64,000 nt of DNA from assembly GCA_934757245.1 (NCBI GenBank), contig CAKVLH010000003.1, forward strand, positions 159,698 to 223,697, read 5' to 3'. This stretch comes from an uncultured Candidatus Melainabacteria bacterium. GTDB taxonomy: Bacteria; Cyanobacteriota; Vampirovibrionia; Gastranaerophilales; Gastranaerophilaceae. Shown in pieces: positions 51,175 through 60,528 of this stretch. Each line of letters starts with the position of its first letter. Positions within the stretch are counted from its first letter, which is position 1. The position numbers and the translations under genes were made by a program. Below the pieces are notes generated by a model. It was not told the origin of the DNA. It did not search any database and worked only from the letters and a program-made list of their open reading frames with translations.

Positions 51175-52224
51175 TTATCGCTTTAATATACCGTTTGTAT
51201 TATATTTCAAACCATTCGGTGTTATAACAACAACTTCTCCGTTTTCAATTTTCTTTATTGATTTTGTAAGTGAAGGTTTTGTAATTAAATCGTTAATGCC
51301 ATTTGGATTATTGCCGGAAAAGTTTTTCTTTAAAACTTCTTCAAACGAGTTAATTACAATTCCGCTTTTTAATTTTGCCCAATTTTCATCATTAATGCCG
51401 TCGAATTCAAAATCTGTAATTATACTTAAATCGTCTGATGTTTTATTTGTTTCATCTAAAAGTCTTTCGCCATAATCAAGTCTAGTATTTCTTGCATCAT
51501 TAATGGTTGTTTCCAGCATTTCTTTTGCATACGCCTTTGCTTTTCCGTAGACAAAAGCCTGTCTTTCATTCATCGAATTAAAATTAGCATAAGTAACAGT
51601 CTTACAAAACTCTAATTCATTGTGATATTCTTTATCAAAATCCTTATAACTCATTCCCAAATGTTTTTGAGCTAATTCTTCAATATCATAATTAGTTGTT
51701 TCAGGCTTTTTATGTTCCTTTTTGCCATTAGCGTTTTCAATAACATATTCAATTTTATCTTTCAAATCTTGCAATGACTTCATGTCTGCATCTGTTCTTG
51801 TTCTAATTTCTTGAATATCAAAATTTATAAGTTTATCTTGAATATATGGATAATATCTGTAATTCCACCTTGGAATGATGCATATATCTTGATATGCTTT
51901 GCAATTTGCAAATGCATCATCAATTCCATGTTCCATTCTATATAGTTTGCTTTGTACGCTATCGGAAGTCTCATATGTAATTGCAGAACGGTCATAATAA
52001 TCAAGTTTATTATAATTATCAATAGCGTTGTTTAAATCATTATCGCTATTTTGTTGAGCAGTTTTATTTACCTGCTCTGATTTAAGATTACTTTTTTCAA
52101 AAACATCTTCTTTCACTAACCCATTGGATTGTGAAAACATCGGTAATGAAATTAGTCCTGCCATGGCTACAGGAGCAACCAATTTTTTGGGAATAACGCT
52201 AAAAAGATTTAAATTGCATTTCAT
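51175..52224 (-). CDS. Exported or membrane-anchored hypothetical protein
   Basis: The 349-residue protein has a basic start and hydrophobic stretch (KKLVAPVAMAGLISLPMFS, about 13-31) that could be a signal peptide. The rest is charged and largely helical (KDFDKEYHNELEF, GKAKAYAKEMLETTINDA). No domain is recognised. It converges on the GNAT-like gene with a 20-bp gap and diverges from the glycosyltransferase operon. Confidence 0.6.
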   Translation of the reverse strand: MKCNLNLFSVIPKKLVAPVAMAGLISLPMFSQSNGLVKEDVFEKSNLKSEQVNKTAQQNSDNDLNNAIDNYNKLDYYDRSAITYETSDSVQSKLYRMEHGIDDAFANCKAYQDICIIPRWNYRYYPYIQDKLINFDIQEIRTRTDADMKSLQDLKDKIEYVIENANGKKEHKKPETTNYDIEELAQKHLGMSYKDFDKEYHNELEFCKTVTYANFNSMNERQAFVYGKAKAYAKEMLETTINDARNTRLDYGERLLDETNKTSDDLSIITDFEFDGINDENWAKLKSGIVINSFEEVLKKNFSGNNPNGINDLITKPSLTKSIKKIENGEVVVITPNGLKYNTNGILKR

Positions 52225-52395
52225 AATCAGAAGTCCTTATCGATTTTTATATTATTATATAAAAAACGTAAATATATTTTTTTGACCGTAGTAATAAAAG
52301 TTTTACAAAATATTTTGCTTATAAAGATTAATTATACAATGTTTTTATGTTAGAATGACAACAATCATATTATGAGTAAGCACACGGGAGTTAAG

Positions 52396-54225
52396 ATGAT
52401 TGAAAACATTAATGTTTGCATAGCGTCTGATGACAACTACGCTATATATGTAGGTGTTCTAGTTGCATCAATTTTGAAAAATGCAAGATTCAATGAATAT
52501 TTAAACATATACATTTTAGATGGCGGAATTACAGAACAAAAAAAAGCTGAAATTTTGTCTTTAAAATCTATAAAAGATTGTAATATTCAATTTGTAAATA
52601 TTGATTTAAATTTGTATGCTGAATATAGAAAAGTGCCTAAGTTAGAAGTTGTAAGTTTTGCAACTTTTTACAGACTAAGATTACCGTCAATGTTGCCTCA
52701 CGTACCTAGAGTTATTTATCTTGACTGCGATATGGTTGTTGAAACAAGTCTTAAAGATTTATACGAAACGGATTTGGGCGATTGTTATATTGCAGGTTGC
52801 AAAGATATCGGCTGGAAAAAGGCTTTCCATAAAAAACACAACTATGTAAATGCTGGCATGCTTGTTTTTGATTTAGACAAAATGCGTGAAAACAATATTG
52901 AAGACGCTTTTTTAAATTATACTAAGAATAATATAAACGATTTAAAATATTACGACCAAGATATCATAAATTATTCTTGTGAAGGAAAAATCAAAATCCT
53001 AGATGATGCTTGGAATGTTCAATCAAGCAATTTTACAAACCGTTCTACTTATACAAACAATCCAAAAATTATTCATTTTATTGCCAAAAGAAAACCTTTG
53101 ATGTGGGCATCTTTTAGTTACCATAGAAATATTTTCTTTAAATATTTGCAAATTACGCCTTGGGCAATGAGTGAAGAAGATTTGAAGCATTGGACAAAAG
53201 ACAATCAGAAGGCATCTTTGTTAAAATATGTAAAACACCGTCCATTCTTTGCGATAAGACCGCGTTTTTATAAAGCTCTGTTTTATTCATATCTTTTGCC
53301 TTGCGTTCATTTTATTGCAGTGTATTTGAGAACATTTTGTTTCTATTGTCTAAATTCTATAATCAAGCTTCTTTTGGAACTTTTTGTTTTTGATAAACAA
53401 ATTCGCGCAATATTGAAAGGCAAAGTTGCAAAATTATATTTAAATAAGTATGTAAGAAAAGCTCGTAAACAAGAGTTTGCAGTTCATAAGAAAGAGCCAA
53501 CTCCTATAATATGGCAATTCTGGGAACAAGGAATTGAAAATGCTCCGGACATTGTAAAAACTTGTGTAAAAAGTGTCGAACAAAACAAAGGCAACTATGA
53601 GCATATAGTTTTGTCAATGGAAAATCTTGATAAATATGTAAAAATACCTGACTTTTTGATTGATTTACATAAGCGCGGAATTATAAAAGCAGCACACTTT
53701 TCTGATATTGTAAGAACATATTTGCTTCTGCAAAATGGTGGTGTTTGGATGGACGCAACATTATTGTTACTAAAACCAGTTCCTAAATATATTCTTGAAG
53801 CTCCAATATTCTTTTTACAAAATAATCCGAGACAGGATGCAGACGGACTGGGTATGGCGAGCTATTTCTTAGTTGCTCAAAGTTATAATCCTATAATACA
53901 ACAAGTGGCTTTATTGTTAGAGTCATACTGGAATGAAAATAGATTTTTAAATAATTATTTCATGTATTTGCATGCTTTTACAATGCTTACAATGAATGAC
54001 AAAAAGCTTTTTGGCGAAATGCCATATTTAAATTATCTTCCTGTACAGCAAATGCAATATGAATTGTTGAAACCTTTTAGTCAAGCACGTTTTGAACAGT
54101 TCAAAGATATGTCTTTTGTTCATAAGCTAACTTATAAGCCAAAAGTAATGAGAGGCAAATGCTCACAAGATTTAACAAATACTTTGTATGAAAAATTGGT
54201 AAAAGGAAATTTGATTAATGGATAA
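52396..54225 (+). CDS. Two-domain glycosyltransferase: GT8 fused to a GT32/capsule-synthesis-like domain
   Basis: The start at MIENINVCIASDDNY has GGGAG 5 bases upstream; an earlier ATG at 52372 has none. Of 609 residues, the N-terminal domain is GT8: CIASDDNYAIYVGVLVASIL, FYRLRLPSMLPHV, the metal-binding YLDCDMV (D110, D112) and the YVNAGMLVFDL segment. The C-terminal domain from about 370 has PIIWQFWEQGIENAPDIVK and HFSDIVRTYLLLQNGGVWMD, typical of the GT32/capsular polysaccharide synthesis group. It probably transfers two sugars in surface glycan assembly. The stop overlaps the next gene by 8 bases. Confidence 0.85.
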   Translation: MIENINVCIASDDNYAIYVGVLVASILKNARFNEYLNIYILDGGITEQKKAEILSLKSIKDCNIQFVNIDLNLYAEYRKVPKLEVVSFATFYRLRLPSMLPHVPRVIYLDCDMVVETSLKDLYETDLGDCYIAGCKDIGWKKAFHKKHNYVNAGMLVFDLDKMRENNIEDAFLNYTKNNINDLKYYDQDIINYSCEGKIKILDDAWNVQSSNFTNRSTYTNNPKIIHFIAKRKPLMWASFSYHRNIFFKYLQITPWAMSEEDLKHWTKDNQKASLLKYVKHRPFFAIRPRFYKALFYSYLLPCVHFIAVYLRTFCFYCLNSIIKLLLELFVFDKQIRAILKGKVAKLYLNKYVRKARKQEFAVHKKEPTPIIWQFWEQGIENAPDIVKTCVKSVEQNKGNYEHIVLSMENLDKYVKIPDFLIDLHKRGIIKAAHFSDIVRTYLLLQNGGVWMDATLLLLKPVPKYILEAPIFFLQNNPRQDADGLGMASYFLVAQSYNPIIQQVALLLESYWNENRFLNNYFMYLHAFTMLTMNDKKLFGEMPYLNYLPVQQMQYELLKPFSQARFEQFKDMSFVHKLTYKPKVMRGKCSQDLTNTLYEKLVKGNLING

Positions 54226-55201
54226 TAAAATACATATAGCATATGCTCCGGATGATAATTACACTAATCTTACAATCGTTTCTATGACAAGTGTCGTAGA
54301 AAATAATAAAGATTCAAATATTGAATTTATTATTCTATATTCAAAATTAGAAGATAAGAATATTAAAAAATACGAGTATTTTAAAAATTATCCGAATTGC
54401 GATGTGCGATTTGTAAAAGTAAATGAAGAACTTTTTGACGGATTGCCGCTTTCTCATTGGGTTACGGTTCAAGCTTGGTTTAGAGTTGTAATTCCGACTC
54501 TTTGTCCGGATTTGGATAAAGTCCTTTATTTAGACTGTGATACATCAGTTAATTCTTCACTTAAAGATTTGTGGAATTTGGATTTAGGCGATAATTATTT
54601 AGCATCTGTTAAAGATATTGTTCACACTGATGAATTTATAACGAGGTTAAAAATGCGTAGCAATTCATATTTTAACTCAGGTGTTCTGTTAATAAATTGC
54701 AATAAATTCAGAGAAGAAAATGTGTTAGACAAAATTAAAGAAATTGTTGATAAAAAATCGTTCAAAATTAAGTTCTGCGATCAAGATACATTAAATATTA
54801 TTGCTGATGTGCAAAAGATTGATTTACCAATGAAATACAATTATATGGAAATATGGTGGCATAACGGATATTTTGAGTATTTTGGAGAAGAAGAAAAACT
54901 GTATTTGGAAGCTAGAGAAAATCCTACAATTGTTCATTTTTCAGGCGTAAAACCTTCTAAAAAAGGATGCAAGCATTCTCAAAGAGATAACTGGTGGAAG
55001 TACGCAAAATTATCCAATATTTATAACGAAATTTTAGAAGATTATAATGCTTCTGTTGAAAAACAAAAGCCTGAGCGTGCTTTTGATAAGGTATTTAAGA
55101 AAATAAGTGAATATGACAAGAATAGAAAATGGCGTAGCTATATAATTTTTGGAATGAAATTTAGGTTTGAAGTTTCTAAAAATAGAAAGAGAGGATTTTA
55201 A
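54218..55201 (+). CDS. GT8-family glycosyltransferase
   Basis: The 327-residue protein shows IHIAYAPDDNYTNLTIVSMT, WFRVVIPTLCPDLDKVLYLD (DxD in LDCDTSV), SYFNSGVLLINCNKFRE, FCDQDTLNII and the closing IVHFSGVKPSKKGC. This is the GT8 galactosyl/glucosyltransferase pattern of LPS or capsule enzymes. It overlaps the preceding gene by 8 bases and ends 1 bp before the next, so all three are translationally coupled. Confidence 0.88.
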   Translation: MDNKIHIAYAPDDNYTNLTIVSMTSVVENNKDSNIEFIILYSKLEDKNIKKYEYFKNYPNCDVRFVKVNEELFDGLPLSHWVTVQAWFRVVIPTLCPDLDKVLYLDCDTSVNSSLKDLWNLDLGDNYLASVKDIVHTDEFITRLKMRSNSYFNSGVLLINCNKFREENVLDKIKEIVDKKSFKIKFCDQDTLNIIADVQKIDLPMKYNYMEIWWHNGYFEYFGEEEKLYLEARENPTIVHFSGVKPSKKGCKHSQRDNWWKYAKLSNIYNEILEDYNASVEKQKPERAFDKVFKKISEYDKNRKWRSYIIFGMKFRFEVSKNRKRGF

Positions 55202-55202
55202 T

Positions 55203-56231
55203 ATGACATTAAGTTATTCGGAAGAAAAAATATCAGTCATAATACCAATTTATAATTCTGAAAAATTCTTTGCAGAAGCACTTGACAGTCTTATTAACCA
55301 AACGTATAAAAATTTAGAAATTATTTGTATAAATGACGGTTCGACAGATAATTCTCTTAAGTTAATAAAAGATTATATGGCGAAAGATAATAGAATAAAG
55401 CTTATTGATAAACCAAATTCCGGATATGGTGCAACTGTAAATAAAGGTATCGAGGAAGCAACCGGAGAGTATATTGCGATTTTTGAACCGGATGATATTT
55501 TAGAACCTAATATTTATGAAACTTTGTACAAAGAAATTAAAGAAAATGATTTAAACGTAGTAAAATGTAATTTTAATTTCTTTAAGTCTCTTGAGAATAA
55601 AAAGAAACGAAGTGGTTTAATAGCAAAATGCTCAAGTGATAAGGTTTTTAGACCAAAGGATAAGCTACAAGTATTTGCTTGTCATGCCAGCGTTTGGGCA
55701 GGTCTTTACAAAAAAGAGTTCCTTATTCAGAATAATATAAGATTTCAAGAAACTCCAGGTGCGTCTTATCAAGATATGTCATTTACATTCAAAGTGCTTG
55801 CGCTTGCCGGAAATATAAAACTGCTTGCAACACCTCTTATAAATTATAGATTTGATAATCCGTCTTCTTCTGTAAACAATCCTAAGAAGATTTATTGCGT
55901 TTGTGATGAGTATGATGAACTCACAAGGTTTTTAAATGCAAATCAAGAGTTGAAGAAATGTTTTAATACACAGAAATTAATTAACCAGTACAAAGCTTAC
56001 AGGTGGAATCTTGCAAAACTGGACAAAACATTTAAGACAGAATTTTTGCAAAAATACTCTGATACATTTAAAGAGTTTTTTGATAATGGAGAAATAACAA
56101 AAGACTTTTATAAAACTGTTTCTAGAACTGATTTGGACTTACTAATTAATAATCCAGACGTTTTTTATGATAAAAACATAAATAAAAATTATTTCTATTG
56201 GATAAAAAATCTTTTTGCGAAGAAGAAGTAA
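55203..56231 (+). CDS. GT2-family glycosyltransferase
   Basis: The start at MTLSYSEEKISVIIPIYNSE (AGAGG 8 bases upstream) is chosen over a longer frame that overlaps the preceding gene. The 342 residues show VIIPIYNSEKFFAEALDSLI, ICINDGSTDNSLKLI, KPNSGYGATVNKGIEEATGE and IFEPDDIL (DxD-like). This is a typical inverting GT2 of the surface-glycan type, the third gene of the glycosyltransferase operon. Confidence 0.88.
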   Translation: MTLSYSEEKISVIIPIYNSEKFFAEALDSLINQTYKNLEIICINDGSTDNSLKLIKDYMAKDNRIKLIDKPNSGYGATVNKGIEEATGEYIAIFEPDDILEPNIYETLYKEIKENDLNVVKCNFNFFKSLENKKKRSGLIAKCSSDKVFRPKDKLQVFACHASVWAGLYKKEFLIQNNIRFQETPGASYQDMSFTFKVLALAGNIKLLATPLINYRFDNPSSSVNNPKKIYCVCDEYDELTRFLNANQELKKCFNTQKLINQYKAYRWNLAKLDKTFKTEFLQKYSDTFKEFFDNGEITKDFYKTVSRTDLDLLINNPDVFYDKNINKNYFYWIKNLFAKKK

Positions 56232-56317
56232 AAATTTTAATTAATAATGAGTTACTGTCCAAGATAATTTCGATAAAAATAAAATTGTTTTAGATGCCTC
56301 GTCATACTGAGATAGTT

Positions 56318-58483
56318 TTACATTTCGTCAAAATTTCCTGCAAGAACTCTCAAAGCTTTATCTTCTGCTTTTTGTGCTCTATCCAATGCTGATTGCAAAC
56401 CTGAATTATCAAAGTTCTTCTGGATATTTGCCGCAGCTTGAGAAGGAATATATCTTCTTTGTTTTTCATCAGTTTTTGCGTCATTCGGAATTTTGCAATC
56501 AGAAGATGGAATATAAGTGTACGTATCAACACCGTTATTCTTTGCCTTATGCGGAATTATATTTTTTGAAGAAGGAATGTAAGTATAATTATCAACTTTT
56601 TCATCTTCTGAATAAACTTGAGGAATTGTAGCGCTGTTTGAAACTTTGCCTCTTGTGCTCATCATTTGACCTTTTTGAGCAGGTTGAGTTGGGTGAGGTT
56701 GTTTGCCATATTGTTTAACTCTTTGTGCTTCGTACAATCTTCTATTCAAATCTTCTGCTAAGAATTGCTTTTGTTCCTTTCTTGCAGTTTCATTTTCATC
56801 TTGTTTCATTGCGTCATAAGACTTGCCGAAAATTGCGGTCGTGCATTTTTTTATACCACCATCTAACAAGCCCATTGCAAGAGCACCCCAAATTGCAAAT
56901 CTCATTGGAACACCGGCAACATTTTTGAAGAAATTTGGAAGTTTGCGTGTAACATTCATTACAGCGTTACTGTTTTTATAACCTTTGAATGTTTCTAAAT
57001 CCATTGTCATAAATTGCGCAAGTTTTCTCACACCTTTAGTAAATATGCCTTGGTCTTTAACCTTTAACATATCTTTAACAGCTTGCTTAGCCTTTTTGTA
57101 TTCTTCTTTATTTTTAAATAGACCTGCATTTGCTTTTTCGTTGAATTTTAATTGAGCATCTCTAAATGCTTTAACTTGATCTTGACTCATGCCGGCATAT
57201 TGAGCACCACCTAGTGCGTGCATCATTCTCAAACCTAATGGGAATGTTAAAACCCAAGAACAAGATTCTACCACACCACCAATAGCGGTTCCCATTTTTT
57301 GATCTTTATCGGCTTTTTTAACATTTGAAGCAACTTCAACCAAAATTGGCGCTATAAATAACAAAGCTCCTAATTTTCCGTTACCCCATGTAATGCCTCT
57401 ATGCATTGTTTGCATAGCTTTAGACATAAATCTTCCTGTTGCAGTCTTAGCTCCGGATTTAGTCAAGCTATGCAACTTGTTATACACTTCATCACAACCA
57501 ACTGTTCTTTCAAACGGTTTTGTAAGAGGACCCATCCAATTATAATGACCGGCTCCGATACGAATACGACTACCCGCTTTTTTAGTTGCAGCTTCTACAT
57601 CTGCAACATATTTACCGAATACATCTTCTCTAATATTTTTTAATTTTTCGGCTGTCATGCCCATTTCTTTAAGAAGTTCATTCTTTGTTGCGCTCATTGC
57701 CTTATCTTGACCAAGAGCTTGAATCTTCTTAATTTGTTCTGGAGTTCTACCGATACGTTCTAAAAGAACTTGACTGACAACTTTTTCTTCAGGAATTTCA
57801 GAAAGCTTCTTAACATTGAAAGTCTTTTTCAACGCTTCTTTTTCTTTAGCTGTAATACCAATATTTTTTAATTTAATTTCATCCGGTTTATCAAGATTAA
57901 GTTCATCTACTATTTTTACAAAATCTTGAACTACTTCTTGTCTTTGGTCAAACATTTGTGATCTAACCATGCTCCATTCCGGCATGGATGGAGTATCACG
58001 CATTGCTCTTAAAACTGAATTATTTTGAACAGTTTTTGAGAATTTATTTTTAACAGAAGTAATACCTTTTAATACACTTTGAACAGGTTTATTTTGTACA
58101 GCCTTAGAGTTTTGAATGCTGTCTCCTAAATTTGCAGCTTTCTTGACTAAGCTGTTTTCATATTTTCCGCCACAAGCTTTTGCGTATGAATCAATACCAA
58201 GACTTAAACCTAACCAAGCGCCCAAAACCATTAAAGGATGTTCTATAAACGGAGTTACAACTCCCATCATATCATATTGTTTTATAGTTTCAACAAAGCC
58301 TTTGTGCATCAAACTGTTTTCTGGAACATAATAATAACTTGGAATTTTTACCGGCTGTTGAGCAGGAGTTTGAGCTGGTGTTTGCACAGGCCTCTTAGCA
58401 GGCTGATTTTGTTGAGCCTGTTGTTGCATGTATAGCTGTTGATTATACATATTTTGATTAATATTTTGATTAACCTGTGGCAC
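56318..58483 (-). CDS. Large membrane-associated hypothetical protein with C-terminal YIPS repeats
   Basis: The 721-residue protein begins with GTG. It has an Asn/Gln/Pro-rich N-terminus (about 1-50). Several hydrophobic segments follow (about 77-96: VTPFIEHPLMVLGAWLGLSL; about 370: GALLFIAPILVEVA; about 395-415; about 535: RFAIWGALAMGLLDGG), separated by charged helical regions. Three near-copies of a TYIPSS-type unit (YTYIPSSKNIIP, YTYIPSSDCKIP, RRYIPSQAA) lie near the C-terminus. No family is recognised. Expression is probably independent. Confidence 0.65.
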   Translation of the reverse strand: MPQVNQNINQNMYNQQLYMQQQAQQNQPAKRPVQTPAQTPAQQPVKIPSYYYVPENSLMHKGFVETIKQYDMMGVVTPFIEHPLMVLGAWLGLSLGIDSYAKACGGKYENSLVKKAANLGDSIQNSKAVQNKPVQSVLKGITSVKNKFSKTVQNNSVLRAMRDTPSMPEWSMVRSQMFDQRQEVVQDFVKIVDELNLDKPDEIKLKNIGITAKEKEALKKTFNVKKLSEIPEEKVVSQVLLERIGRTPEQIKKIQALGQDKAMSATKNELLKEMGMTAEKLKNIREDVFGKYVADVEAATKKAGSRIRIGAGHYNWMGPLTKPFERTVGCDEVYNKLHSLTKSGAKTATGRFMSKAMQTMHRGITWGNGKLGALLFIAPILVEVASNVKKADKDQKMGTAIGGVVESCSWVLTFPLGLRMMHALGGAQYAGMSQDQVKAFRDAQLKFNEKANAGLFKNKEEYKKAKQAVKDMLKVKDQGIFTKGVRKLAQFMTMDLETFKGYKNSNAVMNVTRKLPNFFKNVAGVPMRFAIWGALAMGLLDGGIKKCTTAIFGKSYDAMKQDENETARKEQKQFLAEDLNRRLYEAQRVKQYGKQPHPTQPAQKGQMMSTRGKVSNSATIPQVYSEDEKVDNYTYIPSSKNIIPHKAKNNGVDTYTYIPSSDCKIPNDAKTDEKQRRYIPSQAAANIQKNFDNSGLQSALDRAQKAEDKALRVLAGNFDEM

Positions 58484-58655
58484 TATAATAACCCTTTATA
58501 AACCTAACTATTAATATAAAGTATTTTACTCTTTAAAAATTGCTTAAAAATCTATTTTTGCGATAGATTTGTTAATTTTTGTAACGATTTATATTAATAT
58601 CCTAAAGTTTTCAAAAAAAATGCCGTAATAGAAAATATAAGGAGTAACAAAAAAT

Positions 58656-59231
58656 ATGTCAGAAGATTTCAAGGTCGATAAAGGACAAGTTCCAAACGCA
58701 CAACCTCAAGAAAATACGCAAGGTGGCAAAAAAGTTATCGACGAAGCAAACTATAGAATTCATGCTCGACAAGAAACGGGACCGGCTGCAGTAGGCCGTG
58801 GGGGCGATCCGTTTTTTAGAAATATTAGAGCAACAAAAGAACAGCTATTAGAACTAATGGAGGAAACGCAAACCGTTCAAGACTGGGTACAGCGTGAAAC
58901 TTGCAATAACGTTGCAGTATCTTGTCTTGACAATGAAAACTTAAAAGAAATTTATTACGAAATCAAAGACGGCTTTGGAGAGTACGGAAAAATATCTCTA
59001 ATGGGATTCAAGACTCCTCAAGGAGTTGAAATTCCAAGGCTAAAAATTTACGACAAAGACGGCGAAGTTTTGCAAGTTTTAACAGGTCCGATGGCAATGG
59101 ACGAACTCAATAAACGAGCTTTGGCGTATAAAGAGTCGACGAAAAATTATGAAGCCTTGCCGTCGCAAGAAGCTGAAACAACCGGCGTTATTGCAGACTA
59201 CTCGGGCAATCCCGATGATTATATTACTTAA
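58656..59231 (+). CDS. Soluble hypothetical protein
   Basis: The 191-residue protein starts MSEDFKVDKGQVPNAQPQEN (AAGGAG 8 bases upstream). A disordered N-terminus (1-45) precedes a mixed alpha/beta region (RATKEQLLELMEETQTVQDW, KISLMGFKTPQGVEIPRLKI, LTGPMAMDELNKRALAY). No signal peptide and no known domain are seen. A terminator follows. Function unknown. Confidence 0.65.
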   Translation: MSEDFKVDKGQVPNAQPQENTQGGKKVIDEANYRIHARQETGPAAVGRGGDPFFRNIRATKEQLLELMEETQTVQDWVQRETCNNVAVSCLDNENLKEIYYEIKDGFGEYGKISLMGFKTPQGVEIPRLKIYDKDGEVLQVLTGPMAMDELNKRALAYKESTKNYEALPSQEAETTGVIADYSGNPDDYIT

Positions 59232-59236
59232 TTGTT

Positions 59237-59264
59237 AAAGTTGGTGCTATGCGCCAACTTTTTT
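59237..59264 (+). terminator. Intrinsic terminator
   Basis: AAAGTTGG...CCAACTTTTTT around GCTATGCG follows the 191-residue gene. Confidence 0.85.
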
Positions 59265-59430
59265 GTTTTTATGCTTGTACTTTTAGGTTATAAGCATCTC
59301 AAATAATATCAAGACAAAAATAAAAGTTTATAAAGTAATCATTGTTGTTAAAATATGTTTCCAAACGGTTACAAATAATTTTTATAAACATGCTTTTGTG
59401 ATAAGATTTGGGAAAAGGAAATATAAATTT

Positions 59431-60510
59431 ATGGATATAAAAAAAATATTATTTAGAACAAATTCTATAGACGTAGAAAAGGCTTTGCCGGATGCGCTTG
59501 TGTTGTGCGGAAAAGACGGTAAAATTCAATGGGTGAATGATGCAGCTGCAGAGATTTTTGAAACTTCAAAAATGCACCTTCTTACATCTAATATAAGTGA
59601 TTTTATAGAAAATCCGATGAACTTAATTTCAAGTTCAATTATCATGCACAAACCGGTCATTACGAAGTTTGTAAATAAAGAAATTTATTTTGATATGACC
59701 GTAAAAGAAATTGCGGAAGGCTATGTGCTTGATTTCCGTGATGCTATACAAAATTCTGCAATCGCTCAAGAGGATAAAACAGAAGAAATTAATAGAGAAA
59801 AAAATAATTTCTTACTGAAACTTGCTAATGATTTAAAATCACCAATACAATCTATTGTTGGTTTTTCTCAAGCTATGGCAGACGGTTTGGGCGGTGAAAT
59901 GAGTGAACAGCAAGAAAAATACATTAGAATTATTAATAAAAATTCATCTGAATTAATGTATTTTGTAGGCAAACTTTTGGAGCTTTCTCAAACTGAATCG
60001 GCTTTGAAAGAACCGGATAAGAAGATGTTAGATGTTTTAGCTTTAGTAAATTCTGTAGTTAGATTTAATGAACAGTTGTATAAAGATAAAGATGTAAAAA
60101 TTGTTATAAAATCAGAAGATGAATTTAAGAAAACTATTTCTACTGATGAAGAAATTTTGAAAAATATTTTGCAAGATATTTTAGAAATTATCTTGAAATC
60201 AGTAGATATGGGTGAGGTTGCTATTACTTTGTCAAATCCTGATGACGAATTTATTTCTTCAAAGAATTTAGCACTGGCACAATATACAATGATTTCGCTC
60301 TCAACAAGTGCGTTATTACTTTCAGAAAATGATTTGGAATGCATGTTTGATCCGTATACAATTTTAGATTCTACAAATAGAAAGAATGTATTAAGAGCAA
60401 TTGTTTTAGCTAGCGTAAAAAATCTTGTTCAGTCTTTAAACGGTATTGTTTGGGTTGAATCTCAAATATTGAAAAATACAAGTTTTAATATTATAATTCC
60501 TTCTAACTAA
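59431..60510 (+). CDS. PAS and HisKA-like protein lacking the phosphoacceptor His (pseudo-histidine kinase)
   Basis: The 359-residue protein (start at MDIKKILFRTNS) has a PAS domain (about 17-105: DALVLCGKDGKIQWVNDAAA). A helix follows with LLKLANDLKSPIQSIVGFSQ, aligned to the HisKA box FLANVSHELRTPLNSIIGFS. The phosphorylated His is N133. In the C-terminal ATPase-like region the N-box is degenerate (ILKNILQDILEIILKS) and the G1/G2 glycine boxes are absent. It is probably a sensor that signals by binding rather than phosphorylation. It begins the operon with an ATPase and an AsmA-like gene. Confidence 0.8.
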   Translation: MDIKKILFRTNSIDVEKALPDALVLCGKDGKIQWVNDAAAEIFETSKMHLLTSNISDFIENPMNLISSSIIMHKPVITKFVNKEIYFDMTVKEIAEGYVLDFRDAIQNSAIAQEDKTEEINREKNNFLLKLANDLKSPIQSIVGFSQAMADGLGGEMSEQQEKYIRIINKNSSELMYFVGKLLELSQTESALKEPDKKMLDVLALVNSVVRFNEQLYKDKDVKIVIKSEDEFKKTISTDEEILKNILQDILEIILKSVDMGEVAITLSNPDDEFISSKNLALAQYTMISLSTSALLLSENDLECMFDPYTILDSTNRKNVLRAIVLASVKNLVQSLNGIVWVESQILKNTSFNIIIPSN

Positions 60511-60528
60511 GGAGTTTATGGAGTAGGG

